Origin: Bacillus sp. SB49
Lineage (GTDB): Bacteria; Bacillota; Bacilli; Bacillales; Halobacillaceae
Direction of reading: 5' to 3'
Assembly (NCBI RefSeq): GCF_000469135.2
Contig: NZ_CP048117.1
Span: forward strand, 1 to 64,000
DNA length: 64,000 nt
Of the stretch, positions 36,568 through 50,674 are shown piece after piece (positions within the stretch are counted from its first letter, which is position 1; each line of letters opens with the position of its first letter). The position numbers and the translations under genes are program-made. Under the pieces are notes generated by a model. That model ran no database searches and was not told where the DNA came from. It was given only the letters and a program-made list of their open reading frames with translations.

Positions 36568-36921
36568 TTACCGTTGAATTTTTTTATTAAGCAGCTTCGA
36601 CCGGGAAAGGACGTGTGTCAAACTCCGCTTCATTTCGTGGAAATCCATTTGACTCGTCGGTTTGCGGGCGATCACTACCAAGTCATATTGAGGATGTATA
36701 TGTTCTTCCAGTTCAAGGAACGCTTGTCTCAAATATCGTTTGATTTGATTACGCATGACTGCCGGGCCGATCTTCTTGCTGACAGATAAACCGATCCGGA
36801 AATGGGATTGGTCGGCCTTCTTTTTGTAGTAAAGGACCAGCTGTCGGTTTGCGAAGGATTGCCCACCTTGAAAAACCTGCTGAAACTCTTCATTTTTCTT
36901 AATCCGATAAGCTTTCTTCAT
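36568..36921 (-). CDS. rnpA: Ribonuclease P protein component
   Basis: Basic protein subunit of RNase P, 117 aa, which helps the RNA subunit bind pre-tRNA leaders. [44 protein letters not shown] (the RNR motif region) and DLVVIARKP are diagnostic. The start is the ATG after GGAGGG; an open frame 19 codons longer has no ribosome site. It lies downstream of rpmH behind a hairpin. Confidence 0.97.
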   Translation of the reverse strand: MKKAYRIKKNEEFQQVFQGGQSFANRQLVLYYKKKADQSHFRIGLSVSKKIGPAVMRNQIKRYLRQAFLELEEHIHPQYDLVVIARKPTSQMDFHEMKRSLTHVLSRSKLLNKKIQR

Positions 36922-37029
36922 CGAACACCCTCCAGAACTAGACAAAAAGGCAGCGCCGGGATGACGCCTCCTCTGCAATTAAAAGAGAAGAGGGACGAGA
37001 GATCCGCCCCTCTTCTGACCCTTATACTG

Positions 37030-37059
37030 AAAAAAAGACCACTGATTGTTTTCAGTGGC

Positions 37060-37060
<1 letters not shown>
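37030..37060 (-). terminator. Hairpin between rpmH and rnpA
   Basis: On the minus strand GGCCACTGA, loop, TCAGTGG, TCTTTTTTTC. It starts at the rpmH stop and could act as a partial terminator that lowers rnpA relative to rpmH. Confidence 0.8.
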
Positions 37061-37236
<176 letters not shown>

Positions 37237-37255
37237 CTAAAAGGCAGTCCCGATT

Positions 37256-37285
37256 AGTATAATCAATGCCCCCCTGTTTTGTCAA
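37256..37285 (-). promoter_or_regulatory. rpmH promoter
   Basis: On the minus strand a perfect TTGACA (37285-37280), 18-bp spacer, TATACT (37261-37256). This strong sigma-A type promoter fits a ribosomal protein gene. Confidence 0.8.
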
Positions 37286-37440
37286 CTTCCATTTCCATAC
37301 TTCTTCTCCCTTAAATCCAGACACCCGTTATATAACAGACTGTCTTATAACAGGGGGATCTTCTTCCAATTCACAGCGGAAAAACAACTTTTCTGGCGAA
37401 CATTAACAGGTATTGTGTATAATTTTTCATGGAAATCAGA

Positions 37441-37739
37441 CTATCCACAACAAATATCGACAAGTAAATCACAAAATATAGTGCTGTGGATTATTTTTAT
37501 CTACAACGTGTAGCTATTGTGGATAAGTTCCGTGGAACCATTGCAAGACACTATTTTATCTGGTATTATATTTGTGCTCAACCGTGAATAGCTAAAAAAC
37601 ACGAAAAATCTTTTCCACAGGTTGTGGATAACGTGTGGACAGTTATTAACACACTTGTTTATGCAGTTATTCACAAGAATGTGGATAGTGAATATAAGAA
37701 GCTCGAACCCTATTACTATCAACTTTTCAAATATCCACA
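37441..37739. other. oriC: oriC part 1: DnaA-box cluster upstream of dnaA
   Basis: The 677-bp stretch between rpmH and dnaA has no gene. It holds DnaA boxes: perfect TGTGGATAA at 37518-37526 and 37623-37631; one-mismatch boxes at 37441-37449, 37485-37493, 37611-37619, 37667-37675, 37680-37688 and 37731-37739. Two-mismatch TGTGGACAG is at 37634. The arrangement matches the incA/incB region of B. subtilis. Confidence 0.9.
37541..37569 (+). promoter_or_regulatory. Candidate dnaA promoter
   Basis: TTGCAA (37541-37546), 17 bp, TATTAT (37564-37569), lying between DnaA boxes, which fits autoregulation by DnaA. A second TATAAT with an extended TGTG lies at 37418-37423 but has a poor -35. Confidence 0.6.
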
Positions 37740-37871
37740 TGCAAAAGAGTACTGGATCCCGAAAAACTTTATACAAATCTTATACGAATGCCTTTCGATC
37801 CTTTTGCTACGTTCGAAAAAGAGAACGAAAGGTTTTTTTGTTTTCCAATGAAACAGAAAGGGGTGAACATT

Positions 37872-39227
37872 TTGGAGAACATCGATGAATTATGGACGAA
37901 TACGTTGGATCAGATCAAAGAGAAAATCAGCAAGCCCAGCTTCGAGACGTGGCTGAAGGCGACAAAAGCCGACTCTTTGAACGAAAATACGTTAACTATT
38001 GTTGCTCCGAATGAATTCGCCAGAGACTGGCTTGAAAATCAATATGAAGGTCTTATAACGGAGACGTTATATGAAGTGACAGGAGCAGAATTAGATACAA
38101 AATTCATCATTCCGGAATCGAAGGACGACTCGCTTGAAGATGTAAAACTCTCTTCTAAAAAGGTTCCGAATGTGAAGAATAACGGCAATGAAGAGTCTCC
38201 GCAGAGCATGTTGAACTCAAAATACACGTTCGACACGTTCGTCATCGGTTCCGGAAACCGTTTCGCCCATGCAGCGTCGCTCGCTGTAGCAGAAGCTCCG
38301 GCCAAAGCGTATAATCCGCTGTTCATCTATGGAGGGGTAGGACTTGGCAAGACTCACTTGATGCACGCTATCGGTCACTATGTACTAGACCACAATCCGA
38401 ATGCGAAAGTGGTTTATTTGTCATCAGAAAAGTTCACGAACGAGTTCATCAACTCGATCCGTGATAACAAAGCGGTCAATTTCCGTAATAAATACCGCAG
38501 CGTCGATGTACTTCTCATTGATGATATTCAATTCCTGGCGGGGAAAGAACAGACGCAGGAGGAGTTCTTCCATACGTTCAATACACTCCATGAGGAAAGC
38601 AAGCAGATCGTCATCTCCAGTGACCGGCCGCCGAAGGAGATTCCGACATTGGAAGATCGTCTTCGATCCCGTTTTGAATGGGGCCTGATCACCGATATCA
38701 CCCCTCCAGACCTGGAGACGAGAATTGCGATCTTAAGGAAGAAAGCGAAAGCAGACGGGCTCGACATACCGAATGAAGTGATGCTTTATATCGCAAACCA
38801 GATCGATACGAACATCCGTGAACTGGAAGGAGCATTGATCCGTGTCGTCGCTTATTCCTCTTTAATCAACAGCGACATTAATGCATCCCTGGCAGCAGAG
38901 GCGCTGAAGGATATCATCCCGAGCTCGAAACCGAAAGTAATTACGATTGAAGCTATTCAGGAAATGGTCGGCGAGAAATATAATGTAAGATTAGAAGATT
39001 TCCCTGCGAAGAAGCGGACGAAATCCGTGGCATTCCCGCGACAGATCGCTATGTATCTATCAAGAGAGCTGACGGACTTCTCTCTGCCGAAAATCGGCGA
39101 AGAATTCGGAGGCCGTGACCATACGACAGTCATTCACGCCCACGAGAAGATTTCCAGAATGGTGGCAGATGACCAGCAGCTCCAAAAAGAGTTGGAAGAA
39201 ATCAAGGAACAGCTCAAGTCTCATTAA
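37872..39227 (+). CDS. dnaA: Chromosomal replication initiator DnaA
   Basis: AAA+ initiator, 451 aa. Domain I ([21 protein letters not shown]), a variable domain II (about 85-110), domain III with Walker [14 protein letters not shown] and Walker [10 protein letters not shown], and domain IV HTH with the signature [12 protein letters not shown]. The start is a TTG after AAAGGGGTG; this matches B. subtilis DnaA, which begins MENI. Upstream in-frame codons have no ribosome site. DnaA binds box clusters on both sides of its own gene. Confidence 0.98.
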   Translation: MENIDELWTNTLDQIKEKISKPSFETWLKATKADSLNENTLTIVAPNEFARDWLENQYEGLITETLYEVTGAELDTKFIIPESKDDSLEDVKLSSKKVPNVKNNGNEESPQSMLNSKYTFDTFVIGSGNRFAHAASLAVAEAPAKAYNPLFIYGGVGLGKTHLMHAIGHYVLDHNPNAKVVYLSSEKFTNEFINSIRDNKAVNFRNKYRSVDVLLIDDIQFLAGKEQTQEEFFHTFNTLHEESKQIVISSDRPPKEIPTLEDRLRSRFEWGLITDITPPDLETRIAILRKKAKADGLDIPNEVMLYIANQIDTNIRELEGALIRVVAYSSLINSDINASLAAEALKDIIPSSKPKVITIEAIQEMVGEKYNVRLEDFPAKKRTKSVAFPRQIAMYLSRELTDFSLPKIGEEFGGRDHTTVIHAHEKISRMVADDQQLQKELEEIKEQLKSH

Positions 39228-39381
39228 GTGGATAATGTGAATAACGGTTGCACGTTCATCAACAGTCTGTCCACATGTGGATAACCTAGGCACATAAGCG
39301 TTTAATAAAGATATCCACATTTCCACAGCGCATACTAGTACTATTATTACTTTTTTTTAATAATAATAATTAAATATATGC
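39227..39381. other. oriC: oriC part 2: dnaA-dnaN gap with DnaA boxes, DnaA-trio-like repeats and AT-rich unwinding element
   Basis: Boxes: AGTGGATAA at 39227, perfect TGTGGATAA at 39276-39284, ATATCCACA at 39311-39319 and ATTTCCACA at 39319-39327. After a short GC step (CAGCGC) come the triplets CTA GTA CTA TTA TTA (39335-39349). On the complementary strand, read 3' to 5', these are GAT CAT GAT AAT AAT, which fits the [G/A]AT trio consensus at four of five. An almost pure A/T tract (39351-39379) follows. Confidence 0.88.
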
Positions 39382-39402
39382 TCATTAGGAGGAGTGTATG
39401 CA

Positions 39403-40542
39403 ATGAAATTTATAATCCAGAGGGATCAATTGATCGAGAGTGTCCAGAATGTCATGAAGGCCATATCTTCAAGAACAACTATCCCGATACTCACAGGAAT
39501 GAAAATAGAAGCGAGTACTGCAGGAATTAAATTGACGGGTAGTAACTCTGATATTTCAATTGAGTCGTTCATTCCACAAGAAGAAGACGGAATCGTATAT
39601 GTAGAGAATATTGAACCGGGGAGCATTGTTCTTCAGGCGAAGTACTTCCCTGACATCGTAAGAAAGCTTCCACAAAATACGGTGGAAATTGAAAGTGATA
39701 ACTCAAGAAACGTAACTATTCGCTCTGGAAGTGCGGAATTTCATCTGAACGGACAAGACCCGGAAGAATATCCACAGCTCCCTCAGCTGCATACAGAGGA
39801 CAGCTTTGAACTGCCGATCGATCTGTTGAAGAATTTGATTCGTCAAACAGTCTTTGCTGTGTCCACTTCCGAAACGCGTCCGATTTTGACAGGGGTACAT
39901 GTACGGATGGAAGAAGGGGAACTTGAGTTCATCGCAACAGACAGCCACCGTCTTGCATCTCGTAAGCTTCCATTGGAGCAGCCGGCAGGTACGACGCTTC
40001 CACCCATTGTCATTCCAGGGAAAAGCCTGACGGAATTGAACAAGATTCTGGCTGATTCGGAAGATACCATTGAAATCAGTGTGACAGACAACCAAGTGTT
40101 GTTCCGGACGAAGCACCTGTACTTCTTGTCCCGTTTATTGGATGGGAACTATCCGGAAACATCCCGACTCATTCCGGATCACAGCAAAACGATCGTTCAA
40201 ATCGACACGAAGGAACTTCTTCAGTCTGTCGATCGTGCCTCTCTTCTAGCGAAAGAGAACCGCAACAATGTTGTTCGTCTGATGACAAAAGAAAACAATC
40301 ATCTCGAAATTACAGGGAATTCTCCGGAAGTCGGTAATGTCGTCGAAGAAGTTTTGGCGAATGATGTCGAAGGGGAAGACTTGAAAATTTCGTTCAGTGC
40401 GAAATATATGATGGACGCTTTAAAAGCGGTGGATTATGATCAGGTGAAGGTCGAATTTACCGGAGCGATGCGTCCGTTCTTGATCCGTCCCGTAGACGAT
40501 GATCAAATCCTCCAGCTGATCCTTCCGGTACGGACATACTGA
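39403..40542 (+). CDS. dnaN: DNA polymerase III beta subunit (sliding clamp)
   Basis: Ring-shaped processivity clamp, 379 aa, three similar domains. MKFIIQRDQLIESVQNVMKA and the C-terminal VDDDQILQLILPVRTY are characteristic. The start is the ATG 9 bases after AGGAGG; an earlier in-frame GTG overlaps the ribosome site. It follows the unwinding region of oriC and is probably co-expressed with dnaA. Confidence 0.98.
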   Translation: MKFIIQRDQLIESVQNVMKAISSRTTIPILTGMKIEASTAGIKLTGSNSDISIESFIPQEEDGIVYVENIEPGSIVLQAKYFPDIVRKLPQNTVEIESDNSRNVTIRSGSAEFHLNGQDPEEYPQLPQLHTEDSFELPIDLLKNLIRQTVFAVSTSETRPILTGVHVRMEEGELEFIATDSHRLASRKLPLEQPAGTTLPPIVIPGKSLTELNKILADSEDTIEISVTDNQVLFRTKHLYFLSRLLDGNYPETSRLIPDHSKTIVQIDTKELLQSVDRASLLAKENRNNVVRLMTKENNHLEITGNSPEVGNVVEEVLANDVEGEDLKISFSAKYMMDALKAVDYDQVKVEFTGAMRPFLIRPVDDDQILQLILPVRTY

Positions 40543-40713
40543 TCAGACCGGGGCAGAATAGTATTTACAAAGGTGTGGTTATGGACTCCATAATGGCACC
40601 TTTTTTTATTTCCTTCCTGAAATAGGAACCGGAAGAAACGGGAAGTACTTTCTTTACAAACTTTTCTTTAGTAAAATGGAGAATAGGTTAATTCATGGAA
40701 TAGGGTGGATAAA

Positions 40714-40935
40714 ATGAGCGAACAAATCGGTATCACGACAGAATACATTCCTCTCGGTCAATTTCTAAAATTGGCGAACATTGTCGAATCCGGAGGAATG
40801 GTGAAGATTTTTCTGGCAGAATTCGAGGTGTATGTCAACGGGGAACCGGAAAACCGCCGTGGGCGCAAACTGTACCTGGGAGATACAGTAGAAATAGAAC
40901 AATTCGGCAGCTACACCGTTGTCCAGGAAGGGTAA
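40714..40935 (+). CDS. yaaA: S4-domain protein YaaA
   Basis: Small RNA-binding protein, 73 aa, in the dnaN-yaaA-recF position. The S4 fold is visible as [45 protein letters not shown]. Its relatives have been connected to ribosome assembly; the role is not settled. The start is the ATG 7 bases after GGGTGG. recF begins 17 bp later. Confidence 0.92.
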   Translation: MSEQIGITTEYIPLGQFLKLANIVESGGMVKIFLAEFEVYVNGEPENRRGRKLYLGDTVEIEQFGSYTVVQEG

Positions 40936-40952
40936 CGGGATACCCCTTACTT

Positions 40953-42071
40953 ATGCATATCAAGGAACTGTCCCTGAGATCGTACCGGAATTATGATGAT
41001 CTCTCCCTGACTTTCGACCATAAGATCAACGTCATCATTGGTGAAAATGCCCAGGGTAAAACCAATTTGATGGAAGCGATCTATGTCTTAGCGTTCACTC
41101 GTTCACACCGGACGCCGAGAGATAAAGAATTGATACAGTGGGATCAAGAGTATGGTAAAATAAAAGGTAGTATTTCTAAACGGAATCAACGCTTTCCCCT
41201 TGAAATCATCATTTCCAATAAAGGGAAAAAAGCGAAGTTGAATCATATGGAACAAAAGCGTTTGAGTGACTATATCGGCGCTTTGAATGTCGTCATGTTT
41301 GCACCTGAGGATCTCAATCTTGTCAAAGGGAGTCCTCAGGTGCGTCGTCGGTTTATCGACATGGAAATCGGGCAGATCCAGCCAAGGTATATTTATCACC
41401 TCGGACAGTATCAAAAAATACTCAAGCAGCGAAATCATTTATTGAAAGACCTGCAGAGAAAGCCGGGGGCAGACCGGACGATGCTTGCCGTCCTGACAGA
41501 GCAGCTGATGGAACACGCAGCGACGATCGTCGAGCGGAGGTTCAAGTTCCTTCAGCTTCTTCGTTCATGGGCGGCTCCGATCCATGAAGGGATCAGCCGA
41601 CAGCTGGAACAATTACAAATTTCCTATGATGCGAGTGTGAAAGTATCAGAGGATATGAATTTGGAAACAATAAAGAAGACATATTCGGAAAAGTTCGCGG
41701 AAATAGAAGCAAAAGAGGTGGAACGCGGCACCACGCTTGCCGGTCCGCACCGGGACGATCTCTTGTTCTATGTTAACGGGAAGGATGTTCAGACGTACGG
41801 CTCCCAAGGCCAGCAGCGGACGACGGCGTTGTCTTTGAAACTCGCAGAAATCGAATTGATTCACAGCGAAGTGGGAGAATACCCGATTCTTCTGTTGGAT
41901 GACGTGCTCAGCGAGCTGGATGACTTCCGTCAGTCCCACCTGCTTCATACGATCCAAGGGAAAGTGCAGACGTTCGTTTCGACGACGAGCATTGAAGGGA
42001 TCGAACATGAGGCGTTGGAGGAGGCTGCGATATTCCGTGTCCGTGAAGGAACGATAGACGTTGAGAAATGA
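40953..42071 (+). CDS. recF: DNA replication/repair ATPase RecF
   Basis: SMC-like ABC ATPase, 372 aa, that helps load RecA at ssDNA gaps. Walker [16 protein letters not shown] (31-45), signature [19 protein letters not shown], Walker [15 protein letters not shown]. All motifs are present and the length is normal. It lies between yaaA and remB in the conserved origin order. Confidence 0.98.
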   Translation: MHIKELSLRSYRNYDDLSLTFDHKINVIIGENAQGKTNLMEAIYVLAFTRSHRTPRDKELIQWDQEYGKIKGSISKRNQRFPLEIIISNKGKKAKLNHMEQKRLSDYIGALNVVMFAPEDLNLVKGSPQVRRRFIDMEIGQIQPRYIYHLGQYQKILKQRNHLLKDLQRKPGADRTMLAVLTEQLMEHAATIVERRFKFLQLLRSWAAPIHEGISRQLEQLQISYDASVKVSEDMNLETIKKTYSEKFAEIEAKEVERGTTLAGPHRDDLLFYVNGKDVQTYGSQGQQRTTALSLKLAEIELIHSEVGEYPILLLDDVLSELDDFRQSHLLHTIQGKVQTFVSTTSIEGIEHEALEEAAIFRVREGTIDVEK

Positions 42072-42080
42072 GGTGGAGGA

Positions 42081-42359
42081 ATGTTTATTCACATCGGGGA
42101 TGACCATGTGATTCATTCGGAAGACGTAGTGGCGATCATCGATAACAGCTTGATTTCTTCTTCCTCGATCATCGAGGAGTTTATTTTCAATCAGCGAAAA
42201 AACAGACAGGTTATTGAAACAGAAGATCATCAAGCGAAGTCTATCGTCATAACGAACGATGTGATCTACTTCAGTCCACTGTCTGTTTTCACGTTGAAGA
42301 AACGTGCCAATATGATGACGACCTTAAGCAAGCTTGAGGATTTCTCGGAGGAAACATAA
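42081..42359 (+). CDS. remB: RemB-like extracellular matrix regulator (YaaB, DUF370)
   Basis: Small protein, 92 aa, of the DUF370 family. MFIHIGDDHVIHSEDVVAIID is the conserved start. In B. subtilis RemB, with the DNA-binding paralogue RemA, promotes biofilm-matrix genes. It is positioned between recF and gyrB as usual, 9 bp after recF. AGGTGGAGG precedes the ATG. Confidence 0.93.
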   Translation: MFIHIGDDHVIHSEDVVAIIDNSLISSSSIIEEFIFNQRKNRQVIETEDHQAKSIVITNDVIYFSPLSVFTLKKRANMMTTLSKLEDFSEET

Positions 42360-42426
42360 AGAAACAAGCGATAGATTCAGTCAGCAGTCCTAAAGGATTT
42401 AATGCAAAACCACTTGAGAAATGTAG

Positions 42427-44358
<1,932 letters not shown>

Positions 44359-44469
44359 ATAGATAGATCAGCAGTCTTTTTCTTTTCCACCAGTTTGGAT
44401 GGGAGGGAAGAGGAGGGAGCAGCCTTTTGCGGCTGCTTCTCTTTGAAAGGCAACTAGGAGGTAGAAAGA

Positions 44470-47019
44470 ATGGTCGATCAACCCGAACGCCCGCGCGTGC
44501 AGGAAATCAATATCAGTCAGGAAATGAGAACCTCTTTCCTGGACTATGCGATGAGTGTTATCGTCGCCCGTGCCCTTCCGGATGTAAGGGATGGATTGAA
44601 GCCTGTACACCGGAGAATATTGTATGCCATGCATGACCTTGGAATGCACGCAGATAAAGCTTATAAGAAATCGGCTCGTATCGTAGGGGAAGTTATCGGT
44701 AAGTATCACCCGCACGGAGATTCCGCTGTTTACGATACGATGGTCCGTATGGCTCAGGATTTCAACTACCGTTACATGCTTGTAGACGGTCACGGTAACT
44801 TCGGTTCTGTGGACGGGGACGCCGCAGCCGCCATGCGTTACACAGAGGCCCGAATGTCCAAAATCTCGATGGAGATCCTTCGTGATATCAACAAGGATAC
44901 GATCGATTACAATGACAACTATGATGGTACCGAGCGTGAACCAGCCGTTCTGCCATCCAAATTCCCGAACTTGCTCGTGAACGGAGGAGCGGGAATTGCT
45001 GTCGGTATGGCAACAAACATCCCTCCCCACCAGTTGGGGGAAGTCATCGACGCAGTCCTTGCCTTGAGTAAGGATGAGGATATTACAATCCAGGAATTGA
45101 TGGAAAATCATATTTACGGCCCGGACTTCCCTACTGCCGGTAAGATCCTTGGCTTGAGCGGTATCCGTAAAGCCTATGAAACTGGGAAAGGCTCGATTAC
45201 CGTTCGTGCCAAAGTCGATATTGAAGAACAGGCGAACGGCAAAACACGTCTGCTTGTCACAGAGCTTCCATACCAGGTGAACAAAGCCCGTCTTGTAGAG
45301 AAGATCGCCGATCTTGCCCGTGATAAGAAGATTGACGGTATCACCGATCTTCGTGACGAGTCTGACCGGAACGGAATGCGTGTCGTTATCGAGCTTCGCA
45401 GAGATGTGAATCCGAACGTCCTCTTGAATAATTTGTATAAAATGACAGCTCTGCAGTCTACTTTCGGCATCAACATCCTTGCTCTCGTTGACGGCCATCC
45501 GAAGGTCCTCAACCTTAAGCAGTGTCTGGAGCATTACTTAGAGCACCAGAAGGTCGTTATCAGACGACGTACCGAATTCGAACTGAAAAAAGCGGAAGCG
45601 CGTGCCCACATTTTGGCGGGGCTGCGTATCGCACTTGATCATCTGGATGAAGTGATCGCGCTGATTCGTGAATCGCAGACGACAGACATTGCGAGAAACG
45701 GCTTGATGGAACGATTCGGTCTTTCAGAGAAACAAGCCCAGGCGATTCTTGATATGCGCCTTCAGCGTTTGACTGGTCTTGAAAGAGAGAAGATCGAAGA
45801 AGAGTACCAGGAGCTTATCAAGCATATTGCCGAATTGAAGGCAATCCTGGCCGATGACGAGAAGGTTCTTGAGATTATTCGTGGAGAGCTCCTCGACATC
45901 AAAGAGCGGTACAATGATGAGCGCCGTACAGAAATCGTCCTTGGCGGTACAGACTTTATTGAAGATGAAGACCTGATTCCGGAAGAGACGGTCATCGTGA
46001 CATTGACTCACCAGGGATACGTGAAACGTCTTCCTGCAACCACGTATCGTTCCCAGCGCCGCGGAGGACGCGGAGTACAGGGAATGGGCACTCATGAAGA
46101 AGATTTCGTGGAACACCTGCTTTCTACTTCTACTCACAATACGCTGTTGTTCTTCTCCAACAAAGGGAAGGTTTACAAGGCAAAAGGGTATGAAGTACCG
46201 GAATTCAGCCGTACTGCGAAAGGAATCCCGATCATCAACATGCTGAATATCGAGCAGGATGAATGGATCAATGCCGTCATCGCTGTCGAAGATTTCGTAG
46301 ATGACTGGTACCTCGTCTTCACAACGAGAAACGGGATTACGAAACGGACGACATTGTCCCAGTTCGCCAATATTCGTAAAGGCGGTCTGATCGCCCTCGG
46401 TCTTCGGGAAGATGATGAACTTATCTCCGTTCGTCTTACGGATGGATCGAAGGATATCATGATCGGAACAAGGAACGGATATCTGATCCGGTTCAATGAA
46501 GACCAGATTCGTCCAATGGGCCGTACAGCAGCTGGTGTGAAGGGAATTTCCCTCCGTGACGATGACCACGTCGTTTCCATGGAAATCCTTGATGACTCCC
46601 TGCAGGTATTGACCGTAACGACGAATGGCTACGGAAAGCGTACCCCTGCGAGTGATTACAGAATTACAAACCGTGGTGGTAAAGGAATCATCACGTGTAA
46701 TCTGACAGATAAGAACGGTCATGTTGTATCAACAAAAGCCGTAAACGGTGAAGAGGATATCATGATCATCACAGCAAGCGGTGTCTTGATCCGCATGCCG
46801 ATGGAAAGTATTTCCGAAACAGGACGTAACACACAAGGAGTCCGCCTGATCCGTCTTGGAGATGGAGAAGAAGTGGCGACTGTCGCCCGGGTTGAATCCG
46901 AGAAAGAGGAAGAAGAACTGTTGGAAGAAGCAATGGAAGCAGAAGCCGAAAAGCAGGCGGAGCAGGAAGCTTCGGAAACAGAATCTGAATCCGGTAACGA
47001 TCCTACAGAAGAGTCGTAA
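44470..47019 (+). CDS. gyrA: DNA gyrase subunit A
   Basis: DNA cleavage and wrapping subunit, 849 aa. N-terminal winged helix with [19 protein letters not shown] (S85 and D89 at the quinolone positions, so wild type), the catalytic Tyr in AMRYTEARM, and a C-terminal beta-pinwheel with the GyrA box QRRGGRG. The last 45 residues are acidic ([16 protein letters not shown]...), longer than in E. coli and in keeping with a halotolerant proteome (inference). GGAGGT precedes the ATG. Confidence 0.98.
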   Translation: MVDQPERPRVQEINISQEMRTSFLDYAMSVIVARALPDVRDGLKPVHRRILYAMHDLGMHADKAYKKSARIVGEVIGKYHPHGDSAVYDTMVRMAQDFNYRYMLVDGHGNFGSVDGDAAAAMRYTEARMSKISMEILRDINKDTIDYNDNYDGTEREPAVLPSKFPNLLVNGGAGIAVGMATNIPPHQLGEVIDAVLALSKDEDITIQELMENHIYGPDFPTAGKILGLSGIRKAYETGKGSITVRAKVDIEEQANGKTRLLVTELPYQVNKARLVEKIADLARDKKIDGITDLRDESDRNGMRVVIELRRDVNPNVLLNNLYKMTALQSTFGINILALVDGHPKVLNLKQCLEHYLEHQKVVIRRRTEFELKKAEARAHILAGLRIALDHLDEVIALIRESQTTDIARNGLMERFGLSEKQAQAILDMRLQRLTGLEREKIEEEYQELIKHIAELKAILADDEKVLEIIRGELLDIKERYNDERRTEIVLGGTDFIEDEDLIPEETVIVTLTHQGYVKRLPATTYRSQRRGGRGVQGMGTHEEDFVEHLLSTSTHNTLLFFSNKGKVYKAKGYEVPEFSRTAKGIPIINMLNIEQDEWINAVIAVEDFVDDWYLVFTTRNGITKRTTLSQFANIRKGGLIALGLREDDELISVRLTDGSKDIMIGTRNGYLIRFNEDQIRPMGRTAAGVKGISLRDDDHVVSMEILDDSLQVLTVTTNGYGKRTPASDYRITNRGGKGIITCNLTDKNGHVVSTKAVNGEEDIMIITASGVLIRMPMESISETGRNTQGVRLIRLGDGEEVATVARVESEKEEEELLEEAMEAEAEKQAEQEASETESESGNDPTEES

Positions 47020-47093
47020 GCTTAAATACCGTCGCCTGTCGTTCCTTAGCGGCAGGCGGCTTTTTTATTTCTACAAGAGAGGTGGAAGTACGT

Positions 47094-48191
47094 ATGAGAG
47101 TGAGTCCAGGGCAGTTGACACCGGGATGCATCATCGTTCAAGACGTGAAAGGACGTACACAGCGACCGATCATTCCGAAAAATACCATCGTTCAACCGGT
47201 TCATATCGAAGTTTTGAAGAAGTTTCAAATCCCTTACATAGAAATATCCCACAAGCGTTCCGACGGCACACCGTTCATTCCTCAGCAAGACACAGACACA
47301 GAAACAGAACAACCGATATCCAATACGCCTTCTCCCTCTTCTGTTATACTGCATACTTTCGAAGAGCAGTACTTGGATGCCGTTCAATCCTATAAGGAAT
47401 GGTACAATTCCTGGCAGGCCGGGTCCGCCGTCGATATTCGAGAAGTAAGGCGGATCATGGTGCCCCTGCTTGAGAAGTCGGTAGAATCAAAACCGGACAT
47501 CTTTACACTTCATCATCATTCGACAGCTGTTGATTATATGTATCATCACGGAGTGGCGACCGGCCTCTTATCCGGCTATGTGGCTTCAAAGATGGGATAC
47601 AGCTATGGAGAATGGATTCAGGTAGGGCTTGCAGGGGCACTTGCTGATGCAGGAATGGCCCGGATCGATAAACGGATAACCAGTAAAGAAGCTGCACTCA
47701 CCGAAACGGAATACAGTCAGGTGAAGAATCATCCCGCCTTATCCTACCGAATGACAGAGAAAATCGCTTCGTTAAGCAAGGAGTCGAAGCTTGCGATCCT
47801 CCAGCACCATGAGCGGATGGATGGGACCGGATATCCACTTGGCCTGCATCACGACAAGATTCACATGTTCAGTCAAATCCTTGCCGTCAGTGACATGTAC
47901 CATGCCATGACGTCCGAGCGCCATTACAGGGAACGGCGTTCTCCGTTTCTAGTACTCGAGGAAATGCTGCAGAAGCAGATGGGACGGTATCACCAGGAAG
48001 TCATTCAAACCTTAGCCAAAGAACTGACAGGCTACTCAATTGGTACGAAGGTACGACTTTCCGATAACAGTAAAGCGGATATTCTCTTTGTAGATGAACA
48101 GGATCCAGTCAGACCGATTGTTCAAAGTAACGATTCCATTATTAATTTAAAAGAACACTTGGATTTATATATTGAAGAAGTCTATGAATAA
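47094..48191 (+). CDS. Degenerate HD-GYP domain protein
   Basis: 365 aa. An N-terminal region (1-60, AILTPGxxxxxDVxG-like start) is followed by a linker and an HD-GYP fold. HD-GYP enzymes normally cleave c-di-GMP. Here the HD dyad and following Lys are changed: ALADAGMARI (A184-D185, M188) replaces LHDIGKIxI. The second half is well kept (QHHERMDGTGYP at 237-247, AVSDMYHAMTSERHYR). Metal binding is thus doubtful and a sensory or binding role is plausible. The start is the ATG after AGAGAGGTGG. It sits between gyrA and guaB. Confidence 0.85.
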   Translation: MRVSPGQLTPGCIIVQDVKGRTQRPIIPKNTIVQPVHIEVLKKFQIPYIEISHKRSDGTPFIPQQDTDTETEQPISNTPSPSSVILHTFEEQYLDAVQSYKEWYNSWQAGSAVDIREVRRIMVPLLEKSVESKPDIFTLHHHSTAVDYMYHHGVATGLLSGYVASKMGYSYGEWIQVGLAGALADAGMARIDKRITSKEAALTETEYSQVKNHPALSYRMTEKIASLSKESKLAILQHHERMDGTGYPLGLHHDKIHMFSQILAVSDMYHAMTSERHYRERRSPFLVLEEMLQKQMGRYHQEVIQTLAKELTGYSIGTKVRLSDNSKADILFVDEQDPVRPIVQSNDSIINLKEHLDLYIEEVYE

Positions 48192-48194
48192 AGA

Positions 48195-48237
48195 AAAGAC
48201 CAGTGACGTCATGGAACCGATGACCACTGGTCTTTCA
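48195..48237. terminator. Bidirectional terminator between the HD-GYP gene and yaaC
   Basis: AAAGACCAGTG ... CACTGGTCTTTC stem shortly after the HD-GYP stop; it covers the end of the convergent yaaC. Confidence 0.85.
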
Positions 48238-48925
48238 TCCACAAAGAAATCAATTCCGGAATTCTTTCCGAAGCGGTTTCGAGGAAATGCAGAATGAAGA
48301 CGTAATCCTCTCTGTCCTTCATCTGCTCCATCTCCCCCCACCACTCGCCCTCATAACGGACAAGCATACTTAAATTGTAGAGGACGGCGAAGTAACGAAG
48401 CAGCTCCGGCCAGTTTTCATCCGGTTCTTTGGCTTTTTCCTCTTTCCATTGATAGATGGTGTCCATCGCCGGAAGCGGTCGGAGCAGTTCATCCATCGAT
48501 ACTTTCTCTTTGTTCGAGGAGAATTGAAAAAGATGATGCGCCGCGTGCTGAAACAAGCCGTGGGGCTGGATCCTTATATCATCTTCAAGAAACCGGTAAT
48601 GCTGTTTTTTTCTTTTTCTTGTAGATAACCCGTGGGCAAGCACTTTTGCCGTTGCTGGATAACCAGGGTCGACCGTAAGCAGGCAGCTCTTCATAAAGTG
48701 GTTTAGTCCGTAATAGAACAGGAGAGGCTTTACGCTGAGCGGTGTCTGAAGAGCCGTCCGCCAGTAGTCGCCGCCGAGAAGTAACCCGTATTGGAAACGT
48801 TCGGCGTTGTTATAGGCGTGATGCTCCGCTTTTTGATGTCCGATTTTGTCATAGCAAGCCTGAAGAAACGGGCGGGAATGGGCAGTGACCTGCAGATAGG
48901 TCAGAATCGTATCGTGATTTGGCAA
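48209..48925 (-). CDS. yaaC: YaaC-like protein
   Basis: Protein of unknown function, 238 aa. Family-like segments are SVKPLLFYYGLNHFMKSCLLTVDPGYP and AHGLSTRKRKKQHYRFLEDDIRIQPHGLF. It is shorter than the roughly 315-aa B. subtilis YaaC, mainly at the C-terminus, but no frameshift is evident. The start is a TTG after AAAGGAGAGG. It is the only minus-strand gene between gyrA and serS, convergent with the HD-GYP gene and divergent from guaB, the same orientation as in B. subtilis. Confidence 0.85.
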   Translation of the reverse strand: MPNHDTILTYLQVTAHSRPFLQACYDKIGHQKAEHHAYNNAERFQYGLLLGGDYWRTALQTPLSVKPLLFYYGLNHFMKSCLLTVDPGYPATAKVLAHGLSTRKRKKQHYRFLEDDIRIQPHGLFQHAAHHLFQFSSNKEKVSMDELLRPLPAMDTIYQWKEEKAKEPDENWPELLRYFAVLYNLSMLVRYEGEWWGEMEQMKDREDYVFILHFLETASERIPELISLWMKDQWSSVP

Positions 48926-49027
48926 CGCTTCCTCTCCTTTCCACTGTTACAAGGGAGTTTCTCCCAATATTTTTATGGTTGAAAAAGCACTATCATTGTC
49001 GTATTGTAAATAACAATAAGTAATTAA

Positions 49028-50569
<1,542 letters not shown>

Positions 50570-50584
50570 CCCTCTGTATATCCG

Positions 50585-50612
50585 ATAGACAGGGACTTTT
50601 CCCTGTCTATTC
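50585..50612 (+). terminator. guaB terminator
   Basis: ATAGACAGGGA, loop CTTT, TCCCTGTCTAT, then TCTTTT. Confidence 0.88.
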
Positions 50613-50674
50613 TTTTATATACGCATGTGATAAAATAACGAGGATGCATATTTTAAGGGTGGAGGTCGAGAAAG

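Noticed and set aside
44368-45534. 388-codon frame antisense to gyrA
   Set aside because: gyrA is unambiguous across its length; the antisense frame has no ribosome site and a low-complexity hydrophobic/His composition.
45724-46722. 332-codon frame antisense to the gyrA C-terminal half
   Set aside because: Same reason as above.
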